A stretch of 64,000 bases of DNA. Origin: Mercenaria mercenaria. Taxonomy: Eukaryota > Mollusca > Bivalvia > Venerida > Veneridae. Within the stretch, counting starts at the first letter, position 1. Every line of letters starts with the position of its first letter. The translations under genes and the position numbers were made by a program. Under the pieces are notes generated by a model. The model searched no databases and had not been told where the DNA came from. It was given only the letters and a program-made list of their open reading frames with translations. Below are positions 45,946 to 57,850 of the stretch, in pieces. The DNA is taken from positions 14,851,001-14,915,000 of the forward strand of contig NC_069376.1 in NCBI RefSeq assembly GCF_021730395.1, written 5' to 3'.

Positions 45946-47030
45946 CTAGCACTCTCGTTCCCTGTTAGCTTTCCATTCCTTCTTTTTACAGTAGCCATAT
46001 AGAAAAACATCATAGCTATACTGTTCATGAAAATTAATAAAATCTAGCAGTAAATCACCTCACTACTGACTTATTCTTTCTTCCACATCTTTAAAACCCC
46101 TGATGCGGACCACATCTAAACGGTTCTTCAAAGCTTTCCCCAAAATTAATACTTTCAGACACTAACTTGCCAGGAACTTTAGCCTTCAATTATAATATAC
46201 CCGGCGGGGGGATTGGCCATGTCTAACATGGCTCTTGTTAATGGCTTTCATACCGTCGTGAAAAAAAAACTGTTTCGTCTTTTCGCATTCTGTGTTTCGT
46301 TGTGTGGCGTTTTCAGTTTCCTTTTGTCGCTTTGGAGCACGCACAAAAACGACACAGAAAACATTCAAAATTTCGTTGTGGTGCATTGGCGCGGGCACCA
46401 GACAGAAGGAAATGTGCTGCAAAAACTGCGAGTTGCGGAGAGGGTTTTAATCTAATAACACCCAAGAACAAACTCAGTCAGTCCAAGTCTCTATAACTAG
46501 TAATCTACTTGTTGACATTGTATGCACTCACCTTTACTCTGCTAAATTTCTAAAATGGACAGGGCCATCACTGTTTGGGCAGTACCATTTTTATCTGAAG
46601 GGCTGTCCACATAACATTTACAGACTAAATAGCGAACAGTGCAGATCATGATCTGCATGCAAAGACGTGTAAGCTGCTTTTGGTCTGCACAGGCCGTGCA
46701 TTAGCTGCCAGCAGGCTCTAGCATTTTCCGGTAATATATCGACCACCAAGTTGAATTTGTGGTTATTATCTTTGACCAACTGATGCCAAAACAATATTTC
46801 GTCATAAACTAATCCTACGTATACATTCTATGCAGGTTGATAACGGCAGAATCAAGTATTTCCCAGTTACTAGCTGAAAATTCTTTTCAATTTTGAGGTC
46901 AATGTCTTTGGTCCCTGAAACAATAGAGGTCATATAATCAACACAGGCAATCATACATTGACGTCTGACTGCAGAGTTCCGCAGTTATCATAGTTACTGA
47001 TCACAAACTAAATGGTCTTCAGACTGACTT
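45946..47030. other. Intergenic with a second TTTCG / GTGCGC repeat
   Basis: 46205-46430 resembles 44150-44470 (TTTCGTCTTTTCGCATTCTG, GCATTGGCGCGGGCACC). Overlapping frames here on both strands are judged repeat-derived. The rest is unique-looking. Confidence 0.35.
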
Positions 47031-47159
47031 ACCATGGTCCATACAAAGACCGGTCCGTATGAAAGCCAAGATCGACTATTCAATTGTTTGTGCCAGACGC
47101 AGGACTATTACCTTGAATGTCTGAATGTCAATATTTATAGTTTCAATCCAGTATCAGAA

Positions 47160-47720
47160 TTAGTTTCGGAAATAGTAGCTTGCATGCAAAACTGTAAGGG
47201 GGTTATAATTTGGCAAAATGCAGGCCGGAGTTATGGAACTTGATGCTATCACCTAGTTTTACAACCCACATGTGAAGTTTCAATTCAATATCTTCACTTG
47301 CTTTGAAGATAGTGGCAAAACTAAGTCCAAAAGGGGGCATAATTTGCCAAAAATACATGTCAGGGGTAGGAAATTGGCAACTGACCTAGAAAAAGAAGAC
47401 TAAGTTTCAAACATATGTGCCTTTAAGTAATAGCTATATGTACTTACATATGAAACTCTAACCAAAATGTGGACAAAATGCAGGTCCTGGAGTTATGGGG
47501 CTTGACGTTACCGCCTAGTTTTGTAACCTGAAGACGTTTCAATTCAATATCTGCATTAATTTTGGGGACAGTAACTTGTATGTAATACTTTAGCCAGAAT
47601 TTTCAAAGTCCATAAAAAAAATATTTAAAGTGGGCATAATTTGGCCAAAATATACATGCCAGAGTTATGTGACTTGACCTGGCCCCAGGGAGGTTGCTTA
47701 TTGGCATAGAAAATAAAACA
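47160..47720. repeat. Degenerate tandem repeat, ~165-bp units
   Basis: Phrases CATAATTTGGCCAAAAT, GAGTTATGGAACTTGA, AAGTTTCAATTCAATATCT and GTAGCTTGCATGCAAAACT recur about every 160-170 bp (near 47200, 47340, 47480 and 47635). Confidence 0.65.
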
Positions 47721-48037
47721 ATATGTTTCAAAGCTATATGCCTTCAAATGATAGCCATATGTACTCGCATGCAAAACTACAAGCATTACCAAGCTGCTGT
47801 ACCATGACATGCTTTCAGGTGAGAGAGACCTGAAGTGACCTCTGACATCAATAAATGAACAAAATTACCAAGATGTGTTACAATTTTATTTAGGTAAAAT
47901 CCATTTTATCAATACAACAAGACATATTTGTACAGGAAGAAATCACGGCAAGTTACAACACTGACTATGTTCTACTATAGCATATACATTAACAAATTGA
48001 TAAAAATAATATTTCATACTAAACAATATATGAAACA

Positions 48038-49090
48038 AGAGGGTCATGATGACAATGAATCGCTCACCTGAGTAATATGAGCCACATGTTTCAAATGGCA
48101 AACTGACGCTAAAATATCATAAAGTAGGTCTGTAGCTCACATTCATGGTCACTGAAAGTCAGTTTTAAGATTGGTGTGCAAAACTGTACATGTCATCCAA
48201 ATTTCATGGCTGTATCTTAAAAAACAAGAAAGTAGGTCAGTAGGTCAAGGTCACAGTCAAGTGACTTCTAATTGCTTAGGGTCATCAGGTAGTGATAATT
48301 AAACAGTCTAGGAAATATGATCTGGTAATTTTTGAAGTCTTCATTCCTATATAAGTCGTATAACAAATGAACCCCAGGGTGGGGCCTCTTTTCACCCCAG
48401 GTCATAATTTGAACAATCTCGTTAAAGATCCACTAGGGAATGCTACATACCAAATATCAAAGGCCTAGACCTTGAACTTTCAGACAGAAGATTTTTAAAT
48501 TTTTCCTATATAAGTCTATGTAAAACTTGGGACCCCAAGGGGCGGGGCCTCTTTTCACCCCAGGGGCATAATTTTAACAATCTTGGTAGATGAACACAAG
48601 TAAATGCTTCATACCAGATATCAAAGGCTTAGGTGTTGTGGTTTCAGACAAGAAGATTTTCAAAGTTTATCAAAGGCCTAGGTGTTGTGGTTTCAGACAA
48701 GAAGATTTTCAAAGTTTTTTTCCAATACAAGTCTATGTAAAACTTGGGATTCCCAGTGGCAGGGCCTCTATTAACTTCAGGGGCACAATCTGAACAATTT
48801 TCATAGAGGACCATTAGATAATGTGCCTTGCAGTTTTCAACAAGAAGATTTTTTGAAGTTTTTTCATTTCAGTTGCCATCGCAACCAGTTCTGCAGGGAA
48901 TTCAATTCTTTGAAAAATTTTGAAAGGGGGCCACCCAAGGATCATTCCAGTAAAGTTTTGTGCACTTCTGCCTAGTGGTTTTCAAGAAGAAGATTTTTTC
49001 AGAAAAAGTTGACAGACACACGACACAAGTCTCACGACGGACACTGAGCGGTCACAAAACCACCATGAGCCTTTGGCTCAGATAAGCTAA
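48038..49090. repeat. Repeat element, same left end as 3871-5289
   Basis: Begins GAGGGTCATGATGACAATGA, then TCGCTCACCTGAGTAATATG and TTTCAAATGGCAAACTGACG as at 3871, and ends GAGCCTTTGGCTCAGATAAG. The interior differs: two to three units with GACCCCAAGGGGCGGGGCC and TTTTCAAAGTTT, including a local 57-bp duplication near 48620-48715. It contains AGGTCAAGGTCA at 48242. Confidence 0.7.
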
Positions 49091-50044
49091 TAAAAATCAA
49101 TCTATTTACAGTACCGTATTTTCTCTTCTTAAAGCACTCAGGAAGGTTACACAGCAACCTTTCATTTCAAAATTTTTTGTTCATACTCGAAAGAATATGC
49201 AAATAAAGACTAGAAATCCAACAATGAAACAATTCTTTATAATATCAGCACTTCTATATCCCTTGTGTTCACTTATGACTTAAATTGACCTTTAAAACAG
49301 ATAATTTCTGATACATATTGTGGAGGGTGTTAATCAGGAAATATACGGTACTATTAACAAATCTGAAAATTTTATGTTTTTATTAACTATATGTATTAAA
49401 GTATAAGATAACTCTAGCTTATTTTCAGTAGCATTATATATTCATATGTCTTACATATACATTAATTAGCCTTATATGTAGCATACAGCAGTGAAAATAT
49501 ACAATCAGAATGTATATACATGTACATATGTATACACATATACTGTGTAGTGATACCTCTTCATATTTTCATGAAGTTAGTGAACAACATATCTTTATAT
49601 ATGCTTTTGCCTTTTTTTTTTATCTAATTGCCATATTTAGCAAACATATACTGGTTTCAAACTGGCAAGAACATTTTGCCTAAATGTACAGCCAACTCTC
49701 ATACAACGTTCTTATGACTATTTCAACATTTTATGTACAAAACAGCAAGTTCAGCTTAGTTACCCCATCTAAGATGGCATTATTTCATCAAAGCATTACA
49801 ACAAGTCCTTAAAACAGCATAACCAAAACACTGGGACACCAAATACCCAACATTATGCAGAAGATCACTGGGTATTGATAACACATGTCAAATTTCTTTT
49901 GAACTAAATGAAGTGTGAAAAACAGAAGGACAAATAGTTTAAACATTATAACTTATGTTTGATGCTTCGATAAAGACAGACCTAAACAACAAAAATACTT
50001 AACAATAGAAACTTGCTATCAAGAGAAAATATCAGTCACCATAC
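49091..50044. other. Intergenic, no gene seen
   Basis: AT-rich, with many ATGTATATACATGTA-like stretches near 49480-49550. No exon found. Confidence 0.35.
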
Positions 50045-50048
50045 TGAT

Positions 50049-50878
50049 ACAGAGCTCCAGATAAGCTGCGTAAAATTGCAGAAAACCCAATTGAATTCAT
50101 ACAGTGTGCGTACTGAAACGCAAGCAAAATTCCTAATACCCAATTCGGAAAATATCGCTTGCGTATCGCATTTTCCTTATTACTAGAATGGGTACGAGAC
50201 TTAACTTTAACGCTAGATTTGACTGACTGGTTATACGTTACCGCAGAACAAGTTGCGGTTTATTGGAAAAATCACAGGACCATTCAGTTGGCTTGATCGG
50301 TGTTATTTGGATGCTTTGTAAACAATTTTGCCGATAAAATGCAAAAGAGGTTGTAGAGAAAACACTGTTGCAGCACAAACAAACAAATTAGTGGGATATT
50401 TTGCTGTTCAACAATGACAGTTATCTGTTTATCTGTTTGTGACGATGTAGTGTCACCAATACTGGATGACATCTTTTGGGAGAATGCATATTGCGGTGAC
50501 CACATCGTTCGGGATATTGTGGATGAACTGATCTCCGACTGCATTAAAAGTGAAAAAGAAAACACTTCACAATATGGAACATTCATTACAATTTTAATTA
50601 CATTTTTGTATTAAACATTGAAGGGTGCCATTAATGTACTTAGGTACTTAGTCAGTCCTGTTTAATGATATATACCATATTATACTGTAAGCAAAAAATA
50701 TTCAATTGTTAGTGCGAGATTGGTAAAATACCCAATTGGTTTTAGCAAATATCCAATTACTTCTGAAAAGGCTGGGTAGTGATATTATTTTTACCCAATT
50801 CAAATTTCGAATACCCAATTCAGACAAAAAGTGATGGGTAAATACCCGATTGCACCAAAAGCTTATCTGGAGCTCTGT
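50049..50878. mobile_element. 830-bp inverted-repeat element with TGAT duplication
   Basis: ACAGAGCTCCAGATAAGCT at 50049 is inverted as AGCTTATCTGGAGCTCTGT ending at 50878. TGAT flanks both ends (50045-50048 and 50879-50882). ACCCAATT and close variants recur near both ends, about eight times, like subterminal binding sites. A plus-strand frame at 50414-50614 (VVSPILDDIFWENAYCGDHI) looks coding-like but is not a transposase I know. Probably a non-autonomous DNA element. Confidence 0.72.
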
Positions 50879-50882
50879 TGAT

Positions 50883-52197
50883 ATAACAATTACAACTGTA
50901 TGCAGTTCAGATTCACAGCTGCTGAATGGAACAATACATGGAAAAAATTTCATCTAGCACCCTGCCTTCAGATCTGGAGCTGAATGCATTTTAAATTTTG
51001 TTTAAGTTGTTAAGACATGCTCTTAAATATCCCACTAAGTAAAGAAAAATTAAACATTCTTTAAAAGAAAAGGACTAATATAAAATGCAGTTCATTTGTT
51101 ATGACTTCTAAAATAAAGAACGTTGAATATGATCATCAAATACTGAAAATGACACAACTATTTGTGAATTCTATGTCAAAAATAAAAGAATTTAGGCAAT
51201 TTTAAAAACATCTGATGAATTTACAGATCATAAGACAATATAAACAACATACTATATTTACCAAAGTCTATTTTGAACAGTAAAAGCTAACCGTATTATG
51301 GCACTTAATTAAACCAAAGCCATTTAAGTTGAACCTGATTCAATGAAAAATGTCAAATTAGTGTGGCCCTGTCAAGTTCAATTTACAATTAAAAATACTG
51401 CAAACATGAAACGCTCCAAAACGTATCTTTGCAGTAACTCTTTTGAAAAGAAGCTTGACAATTTATGGAGACAGACAAATTTCATGTCTAGAACACTTAT
51501 GACCAAAGTATAAAGTGGTCCTACTACATTTGTATACACTAACAACAGAGAGATTATAACAATTTGTTTTTTGTATGTTTTCTGTATGGTTTTTGTATGG
51601 TTTAATGTCAAGCAAACATAATCCTTGGTCATACAGCAACTCTCTATTGATAAAAGGAGCCCTAGTGTCCCATTTCAGCACTACTTTAGGCTCAAACCGG
51701 CACTGGGGTAAAACTACAGACCTTCCAGAAACCAGACAGATGGCTTCCTCACATTAAAGAACTCTACATTCTATGCAAGGTCCAAACCCACATCCGTCGG
51801 AAGCAACTGATACAAAGTCTGCCAACTTAACCACTGGGTCTGGAGAACCCAAGCAACAATTTACACTTAGATGTTCATGGTTCATGGTCATGCCTTGAGG
51901 GTCACCATAACTGTATTTTATGACTGCCTCAAATTTATTTATTTTTGCTTCCTTCCTATTTTCTGCATCTGTTATCACAGATTTAGATATTTGATTAACA
52001 AAGAAAGTTTCACTGAATCCCTTTATCTGTTTTTATTACCTCCCTTATGGTTCTAATTCTATAAATTCATGTGCGTTCTTGAAAGTAGTTCTTCCATGCT
52101 ATTATGACACTGTGTACCCTCATTTCTATTTTCAACTTTAAATTAAATAATTATGTACTTCAACTAGTCAAAACAATTATTTTCCAAAACATTAGAA
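50883..52197. other. Intergenic downstream of the zinc-finger gene
   Basis: AT-rich, no exon with clear support. Open frames at 51378-51978 show no known domain; part may be distal 3' UTR. Confidence 0.35.
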
Positions 52198-52203
52198 TTT
52201 ATT
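52198..52203 (-). promoter_or_regulatory. Likely polyadenylation signal of the zinc-finger gene
   Basis: AATAAA on the minus strand, 38 bp past the stop codon. Confidence 0.5.
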
Positions 52204-52240
52204 ACCATAATAACGGTATTACCATTTTTATACTAGTCCA

Positions 52241-54025
52241 TCAGTTATATATACCGCTGTTGGCAATGGCTTCTTGACTTATGGCTGCCACAGTTCTCTG
52301 AAATATTTTACTCATTTCCGCCTCTTCAATAAACGAGTTATTTAAATTGGAATTTGTAGCAAAACTTCCAGCTCCAGGACCTTCAGTCTGCACACTAGCA
52401 TCTATCTCTGTTTCCTGACTGGTGCTTGAATTGGCGGCAGTTGTCTCGAAACCTGCATTAACCGGAAGTGTCATTACCTTATAAGGTAACGTCATGCCGT
52501 CACTGCCTTTGAAAATATCTTCAGATTCCCCTGTCGCCAGTTCATACAGCGTCATGTACTTGTTATAGGTCAGACTGTGAACCTTTTTCTCATGGCGCAC
52601 ACGGTCTCCTGTCTGCTTAAATGTTTTTCCACACCCTTCGTCTCTACAAACATACGGTCGTTCCCCTTTAAAAATAAGGAAATATTTGTAAATTTTTAAC
52701 ATGTTTCACTCCTACAAAAAAGTTTATCTATACATGTGTCCACTCCATATGAACATGTACTAAAACTGTGTACTTTATAACACTCATACAATGTCGTCTT
52801 TAATAACAGCGATTGATAATCTATTTAGGTGATGCACACTGTGAGGAACCCCTTTAAACATACTATTTTTTGCAATGTACATGTGAAGAGTACCTTTAGT
52901 CAAGCTGATATCATGGCTTTGTACTTATGGCTGCAACATAAAAACGTGTGTAAAGTAACAGCACCAAAAAAAGATTGTTTTCATAAATATTTTGCTGATG
53001 TTTATTAACACTTTTTTGTGTGGCTTTTAATACACTTTTTCAGCTTTAAATCTCTTCAGACACTGCATATATTCATCATTTGTCTCCAATTTATAAGAGT
53101 AAACATATTTACTCTTTTTACTTATTTTATTCACTGAAATCACTCGCAAGTTTGACTTATATTTGCACGTTTAATAACATCTTCTATCACAATCTCTGTG
53201 TTTCAGTTAAAAATGGAAACAGAAATATACTAACAGTGGTATAGTAGAGATTGTGCACAGAGTCATCTCAATAAAATGCAGCCACAGACCACTATTAAAG
53301 CATAATTTATGAGAAAATCAATTTGTGACCAAGTCCAACATTTTAATAAATTTATTACCATTTTCTCTGATTTATTTCTAAACCATATTCTTTCCACACA
53401 GCAATGTAGTAGACTGAATGTTTTCATTGACAAAGAGCTGAGGTGAAACTCATGCATTTTTTTATCAAATTTAAATATATTTCCAGGTTTTTTTATGATT
53501 TATGTCACTTTAATGGAATTTTCAAGGACTATCAATGAATTCAATGACTTTTCAAGGCTTTTGCAATCCTTGGTTATTATGATAAACATTGCAGACAGCC
53601 AATTTAGAACTACTGTTATTGTGAAAGTGGTTGAGGACAGCTTCTTCGGAGGTACTGTTATTGTAAAGTCCATGTGAACAGCCACTTTTAATGGTAATGG
53701 TATTATTAAGTGCATGTGGAGATATACATGTATATTATTATAGTGTTGTGGAAGGCACCTTATAGGGTACTGTTAACATATTGTGAAGAACATTGTGGAC
53801 AGCCCCTTAAAAAGTTACATGTGGAAGGCCCCTTTTGACACACTGTTACAGTGAAGAACATTATGAGAATGCCTTTTAAGGAACTTTTATTGAGAAGTAC
53901 AAATAGTCTCTTTGAAATTACAACTAGCCACCATGTATTACCTGTGTGAGTGCGTTCATGAACAACCACTTTGCTTTTGAGTCCAAACTTTCTGCCACAG
54001 TAGCGACACGGGAATTTCTTTACAC
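52241..54025 (-). CDS. C2H2 zinc-finger protein, 3' part of the gene (at least two exons)
   Basis: Exon 54025-53942 (84 bp) and terminal exon 52665-52241 join in phase 1 with GT-AG borders. The first holds a full finger, FPCRYCGRKFGLKSKVVVHE-RTHTG. The second opens with the canonical linker GERPY and a last finger, VCRDEGCGKTFKQTGDRVRH-EKKVH (Cys pair spaced 4). A ~100-residue Ser/Thr/Glu-rich tail without domains follows, to the TGA at 52241. One exon per finger with phase-1 borders is usual for invertebrate C2H2 genes. The partial array suggests a DNA-binding nuclear factor; earlier fingers must lie upstream, either to the right of this window or missed. No orthologue name can be given. Confidence 0.82.
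52666..53941. other. Intron of the zinc-finger gene
   Basis: AT-rich. 53600-53880 holds degenerate ~50-bp repeats with TACTGTTATTGT, GTGAAGAACATT and GGACAGCCCCTT phrases. No further finger exon seen. Confidence 0.45.
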
Positions 54026-54489
54026 CTGTATAACAAATATAAAGTTAAAGTACATATCGAATTAGCAACTCTAACATTATCACATCTTTGAAAATTAAGG
54101 AAAAAGAAAGAGTGGGTATTAGGGCCAATTAAACCATACAAAAAGCAGGCTACCTCACAAGGTACTAGTAGATTTCTACATTCCTTTTCAGAATGAGATT
54201 GTAATCTACCTATGGTGAGGAGCAAGAGTCGGAGTCTGAAACCTTACCAATGTAGCAATCTCTAAGCAATCTTCATAAATGTAACATTGTGTTCATCAAA
54301 ACCTACTCCCCAATATTTCAAAGTCTTCAAACTTTAATTCTAACAAATTCATGTTTTATTAAACAGACTCAGGAATTATTTTTTGATGACAGAAAGTACT
54401 GTATAAAACTAAAACAATATAGTAAGGTATCAATGATGTAGTGGTTAGTAGATTAACAACACCAGAGATCTGGGTGTGATTCCTGTTTG

Positions 54490-55215
54490 TAGCTCATATT
54501 ATTATTATTATTATACCACATTTATATAGCACTCTTTTCATGCACTTGTACACGTTCAAAAGTGCTTTACAGAATAAATTGCAAAAATACAAACAAATAC
54601 GTATACAAAGATAATGCATTCCACATTAACAAAAATCATGAATGAAAACAAGTATAATTTAAAAAAAAAAACAAGATAAAAAAAAATAAATGTATCGGTC
54701 AGTTAACAAAATATTGTACAAAGAAGTGGGTTTTGAGCAGGCTTTTGAAAGCAGCTAGCGTGTCAGCTTCCCTGATCTTGACAGGAAGAGAGTTCCAAAG
54801 CTTTGGAGCAGTGCACGAAAAGCTGCGATTGCCATACATCATGGTATTAGATTTTGGCATAACCAGTGACAGCGTGTCTTGCGATCTTAGGGTCCTGACC
54901 GGTTTATACACTTCTAGCATATCCCTAATATAGGCAGGGGACTGATTGTGTAACGCCTTAAAGGTGTGGGTCAGAACCTTGTACTGCACCCTGTATTTCA
55001 CTGGCAACCAGTGAAGCTCCTTCAGAACCATTGTTATATGATTGCGACGGGGCGTCTTAGTGATTACGCGAGCTGCAGTGTTCTGGACATGTTGCAACTT
55101 GTTAAGTGTGCTGTTTGGTATACCACTTAACAAGGCATTACAGTAGTCTAACCGTGAAGTAACCAGGCTGTTTATAAGGGTTTTTGTGGCATCACTGGTA
55201 AGATACCGTCTGATG
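54490..55215 (-). mobile_element. 5'-truncated CR1-like LINE, C terminus of reverse transcriptase and 3' UTR
   Basis: Read on the minus strand, 55133-54699 encodes the classic C-terminal region of non-LTR ORF2: LQHVQNTAARVI, HWLPVKYRVQYKVLTHTFKA, RTLRSQD, GNRSFSCTAPKLWNSLP and FKSLLKTHFF. The frame continues upstream past 55133 to about 55215. It is followed by a 3' UTR and ends in a short (TTA)n microsatellite at about 54497-54515, as in CR1-group LINEs that end in short tandem repeats rather than poly-A. The frame is intact over 144 codons, so insertion is fairly recent. The endonuclease and most of the RT are absent. Confidence 0.85.
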
Positions 55216-55641
55216 TGACCTATTCATATGCCAAGAACTGTTTGCTGCTGGGTGATTAATTTAAAATGTATCTGTTTCTACCAGCACTATCAGCCTTAAA
55301 AAAGTTGTTAAAGCCGAAAAAGTCACTGGCTACCCAAAATAAACAAGAAATCTTTACCTTTACTTCGAGAGCTACATGTATATGCATATGAGCTAAAACA
55401 ATGAAGGAACAACACTTTATTCTAGATTCTAACACGATCCGATTCATTTTCCTATTAAACGAAGAAGGCAGAAAACAGTGAATTATTATACAACAAATCA
55501 CTGTTCTGACGTCACAATTATTACGTCATGGTGTCAAACGGCATAGCAGCGCACTGGAAAAGGAACCGATAGAGAACGGGCAAATATTTAATGAATGTCG
55601 TCAATGATGTACTTAAAAATCCTTGGTAACGTGTTAGAATC
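55216..55641. other. Upstream of the LINE, no gene seen
   Basis: AT-rich; no zinc-finger exon found. Confidence 0.35.
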
Positions 55642-55812
55642 GAAATAATATATCTCATTTAGTAATCTGCTCTTGAATAAAGCATTGTTTGTGATTCAGA
55701 TGCGTATTATTATATCACTCGGGCTGCGCCCTCGTGATAAAATTCCTTCGCATCTGAACTCCAAACAATGATTTATTCAACGACAAATCACTGGATGAGA
55801 TATATTATTTCT
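55642..55812. mobile_element. 171-bp palindromic hairpin element with nested centre
   Basis: The arms pair over about 75 bp: AATAATATATCTCATTTAGT, CTTGAATAAAGCATTGTTTG and TTCAGATGCG on the left are answered in reverse on the right. The centre is TCGGGCTGCGCCCTCG, itself a hairpin. The layout matches 1600-1732 and 5297-5444. Confidence 0.75.
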
Positions 55813-56235
55813 TAAATATCTTACTCTGCCTTTGTGAAGAATGGTAAATTATTCAACTTATGTGTTGTATTCACTAGTATATGACTTGTACTATACACAA
55901 TAATGCAAACAAGTGTATTAAATAAATGTAACTGACAAGATTTTGGAAATACAATGTATAAAATTAATCACTTCTATCAGAATTTCAGGACCAACAGCTG
56001 TCCAGTAAGTGCTCTTGACCGACAGACAAACTCTAAGTCGATCAGGGGGGCATAACTTGGCATTCCTTGTATAACCATAGTTAATTTATTATAATATATT
56101 TCATAAATTTATTATAATAATCTGCATGCAAAATTCAGTTTGGCTCAGTAGTTTTTGAGAAACCTATTTACATGCTAAACTTTTGTGAAATGCCAATGAA
56201 ATGGTTACAACAAGTTTTATTTGAAAAATTTGAAT
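55813..56235. other. Intergenic, no gene seen
   Basis: AT-rich, with a short duplicated ATTTATTATAATA near 56085-56125. Confidence 0.35.
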
Positions 56236-56453
56236 TACTGTAAAAACACATATTTTTGCTGGGTAAAAATTTTGTGAATTTGAAGTTTTAGTATGTTTGC
56301 GAGGTTTAATATTTGCAAAATTGTGCAAAATGGTATCATACTTTAACTTGAGTAATACTATTGTTATATATACTCTAGGCTGAATTTTCGCAAGATGTAG
56401 GGTCTCGCGATGTAGCAAATTAAAGCCTCGCGAAACTTTCTGCTTCTACAGTA
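56236..56453. mobile_element. MITE-like element with TACTGTAAAA ends
   Basis: TACTGTAAAAACACATAT at the left is answered by an imperfect inverse, ending GCTTCTACAGTA. The interior has several TTCGCGA-type words (TCTCGCGATG, CCTCGCGAAAC). It resembles the element at 63410 in style. Confidence 0.55.
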
Positions 56454-56589
56454 GCCGAGCCTAGATATGTTTCCGTCTGTTGTTCATAACAGTTTGTTGA
56501 GTTTAATTCATTTCTTTAAAGAACTGTCTAAAAAGAGCGTAAAGTAAACTGAAACAAGAGTGTCATAAAGTCACAAACCAGTCAAACCT

Positions 56590-57050
56590 GTATATGCCCG
56601 TCACAGCAAATTTCTTTCCACTAGCACCTGAATTTGCAAATGGAATTCTAATTTTGTGGCTGTTTACAATGTTTTTTGGGGTCTTTTTTGTAATTATTGT
56701 AATTCTTTTGTTTTTCTAAGTCCACAAGAAAACTTAAAATACAGTTACCTAAATTTGAAAGTAACTTCCATGTTGTACCACAGAAAAGTGGTCTTGGTTT
56801 TTCCCCACGGTCAATCATAAAATAGTTATAATGTATGTTATTTATAGTAACAGCTAATGGAAGTTAATCTTAAAAAAAATCCAAAATAAAATTATAAGTC
56901 CACACAAAATCCTCACCCGATGTAGATATAGGTCAAAATACACCTCAGAATTGGGATGTAACATGTATGTTGTACTTGAGAAAAGTGATCTTGATTTTTC
57001 CCTACAGCAAGTAATGCTTAAGTTACAATATATGCTATTTATCCTTTCGA
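56590..57050. repeat. Inverted copy of the repeat at 45429-45945
   Basis: ATATGCCCGTCACAGCAAAT, TTTGCAAATGGAATTCTAAT, TAAGTCCACA, GTACCACAGAAAAGTGGTCT and GGAAGTTAATCTTAA follow the reverse order of 45429-45945, with two units again. Confidence 0.7.
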
Positions 57051-57850
57051 CTACCGCTATCGTACACCGACACACTACCTGAGACGCCAAATGCAGACTA
57101 TATTTTTGGGGTTCTCCATTACCGCTACTGTTTTGCAGACGGGCTACCGCAGACGACTAATACGTACCAGAAAAATGGGGGTGCTCATTTCCATAGCGTA
57201 TAATGCAGTATTTGGGTAAAAATTGTATATTTTCGCAATTGAAAATAGAAGGAATTAACAAAAATATACTACATTTTTATGCTGCGGTAATTTTTATGTA
57301 AAACGGTTGCTACACTATGGTAGTTATGTCCATTGTGTGGTTATTGGTATAACTACACTGTGGCACAACTTATAGTTTCTTGTTTCCTGCAATAGCCTAC
57401 AATGGTATTTATATGCAGATAAAACAAACAGTTAATGTTATTTATTAAAAGTCACATATTTAAACGGCCACTGCATCACTGCGGCAGTACATGCTATTTT
57501 GTGTGAATATGTATTAATACGCTGCGGCACTCTCTTTGGTTTCGCATGCCCTGCATTAAACTACTGTGGTAATCGGGGAATAAATGATGCCTACAGGGTA
57601 AGTTTTGATAACTAGTATAATCCTTTCGCAGGGTTACTTTCTCAACACTGTGGAAGTGCATTTAATTTCATTTAATATGTATAACTACACTATAGCACTG
57701 CCTTAAAATTCAAGTTTCTCACAAAAGTCTACTATAGTTCTTAGTAACAGGACGAGTAAAACTACACTGCGGTACTACACTGAAATTCGTTCTTCCTGCA
57801 AACGTCTACTGTGGTAATTATTTGCAGAGTGGTTTGGTTGCTGTACCACT
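57051..57850. repeat. Degenerate repeat with CTGCGGTACTAC-like words
   Basis: CTACACTGTGGCACAAC, ACACTATAGCACTGCC, ACACTGCGGTACTACAC, CACTGCGGCAGTAC and similar words recur about every 90-150 bp. Opening and closing lines share CTACCGC and TACTGTGGTAA. A decayed tandem array is likely. Confidence 0.45.
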
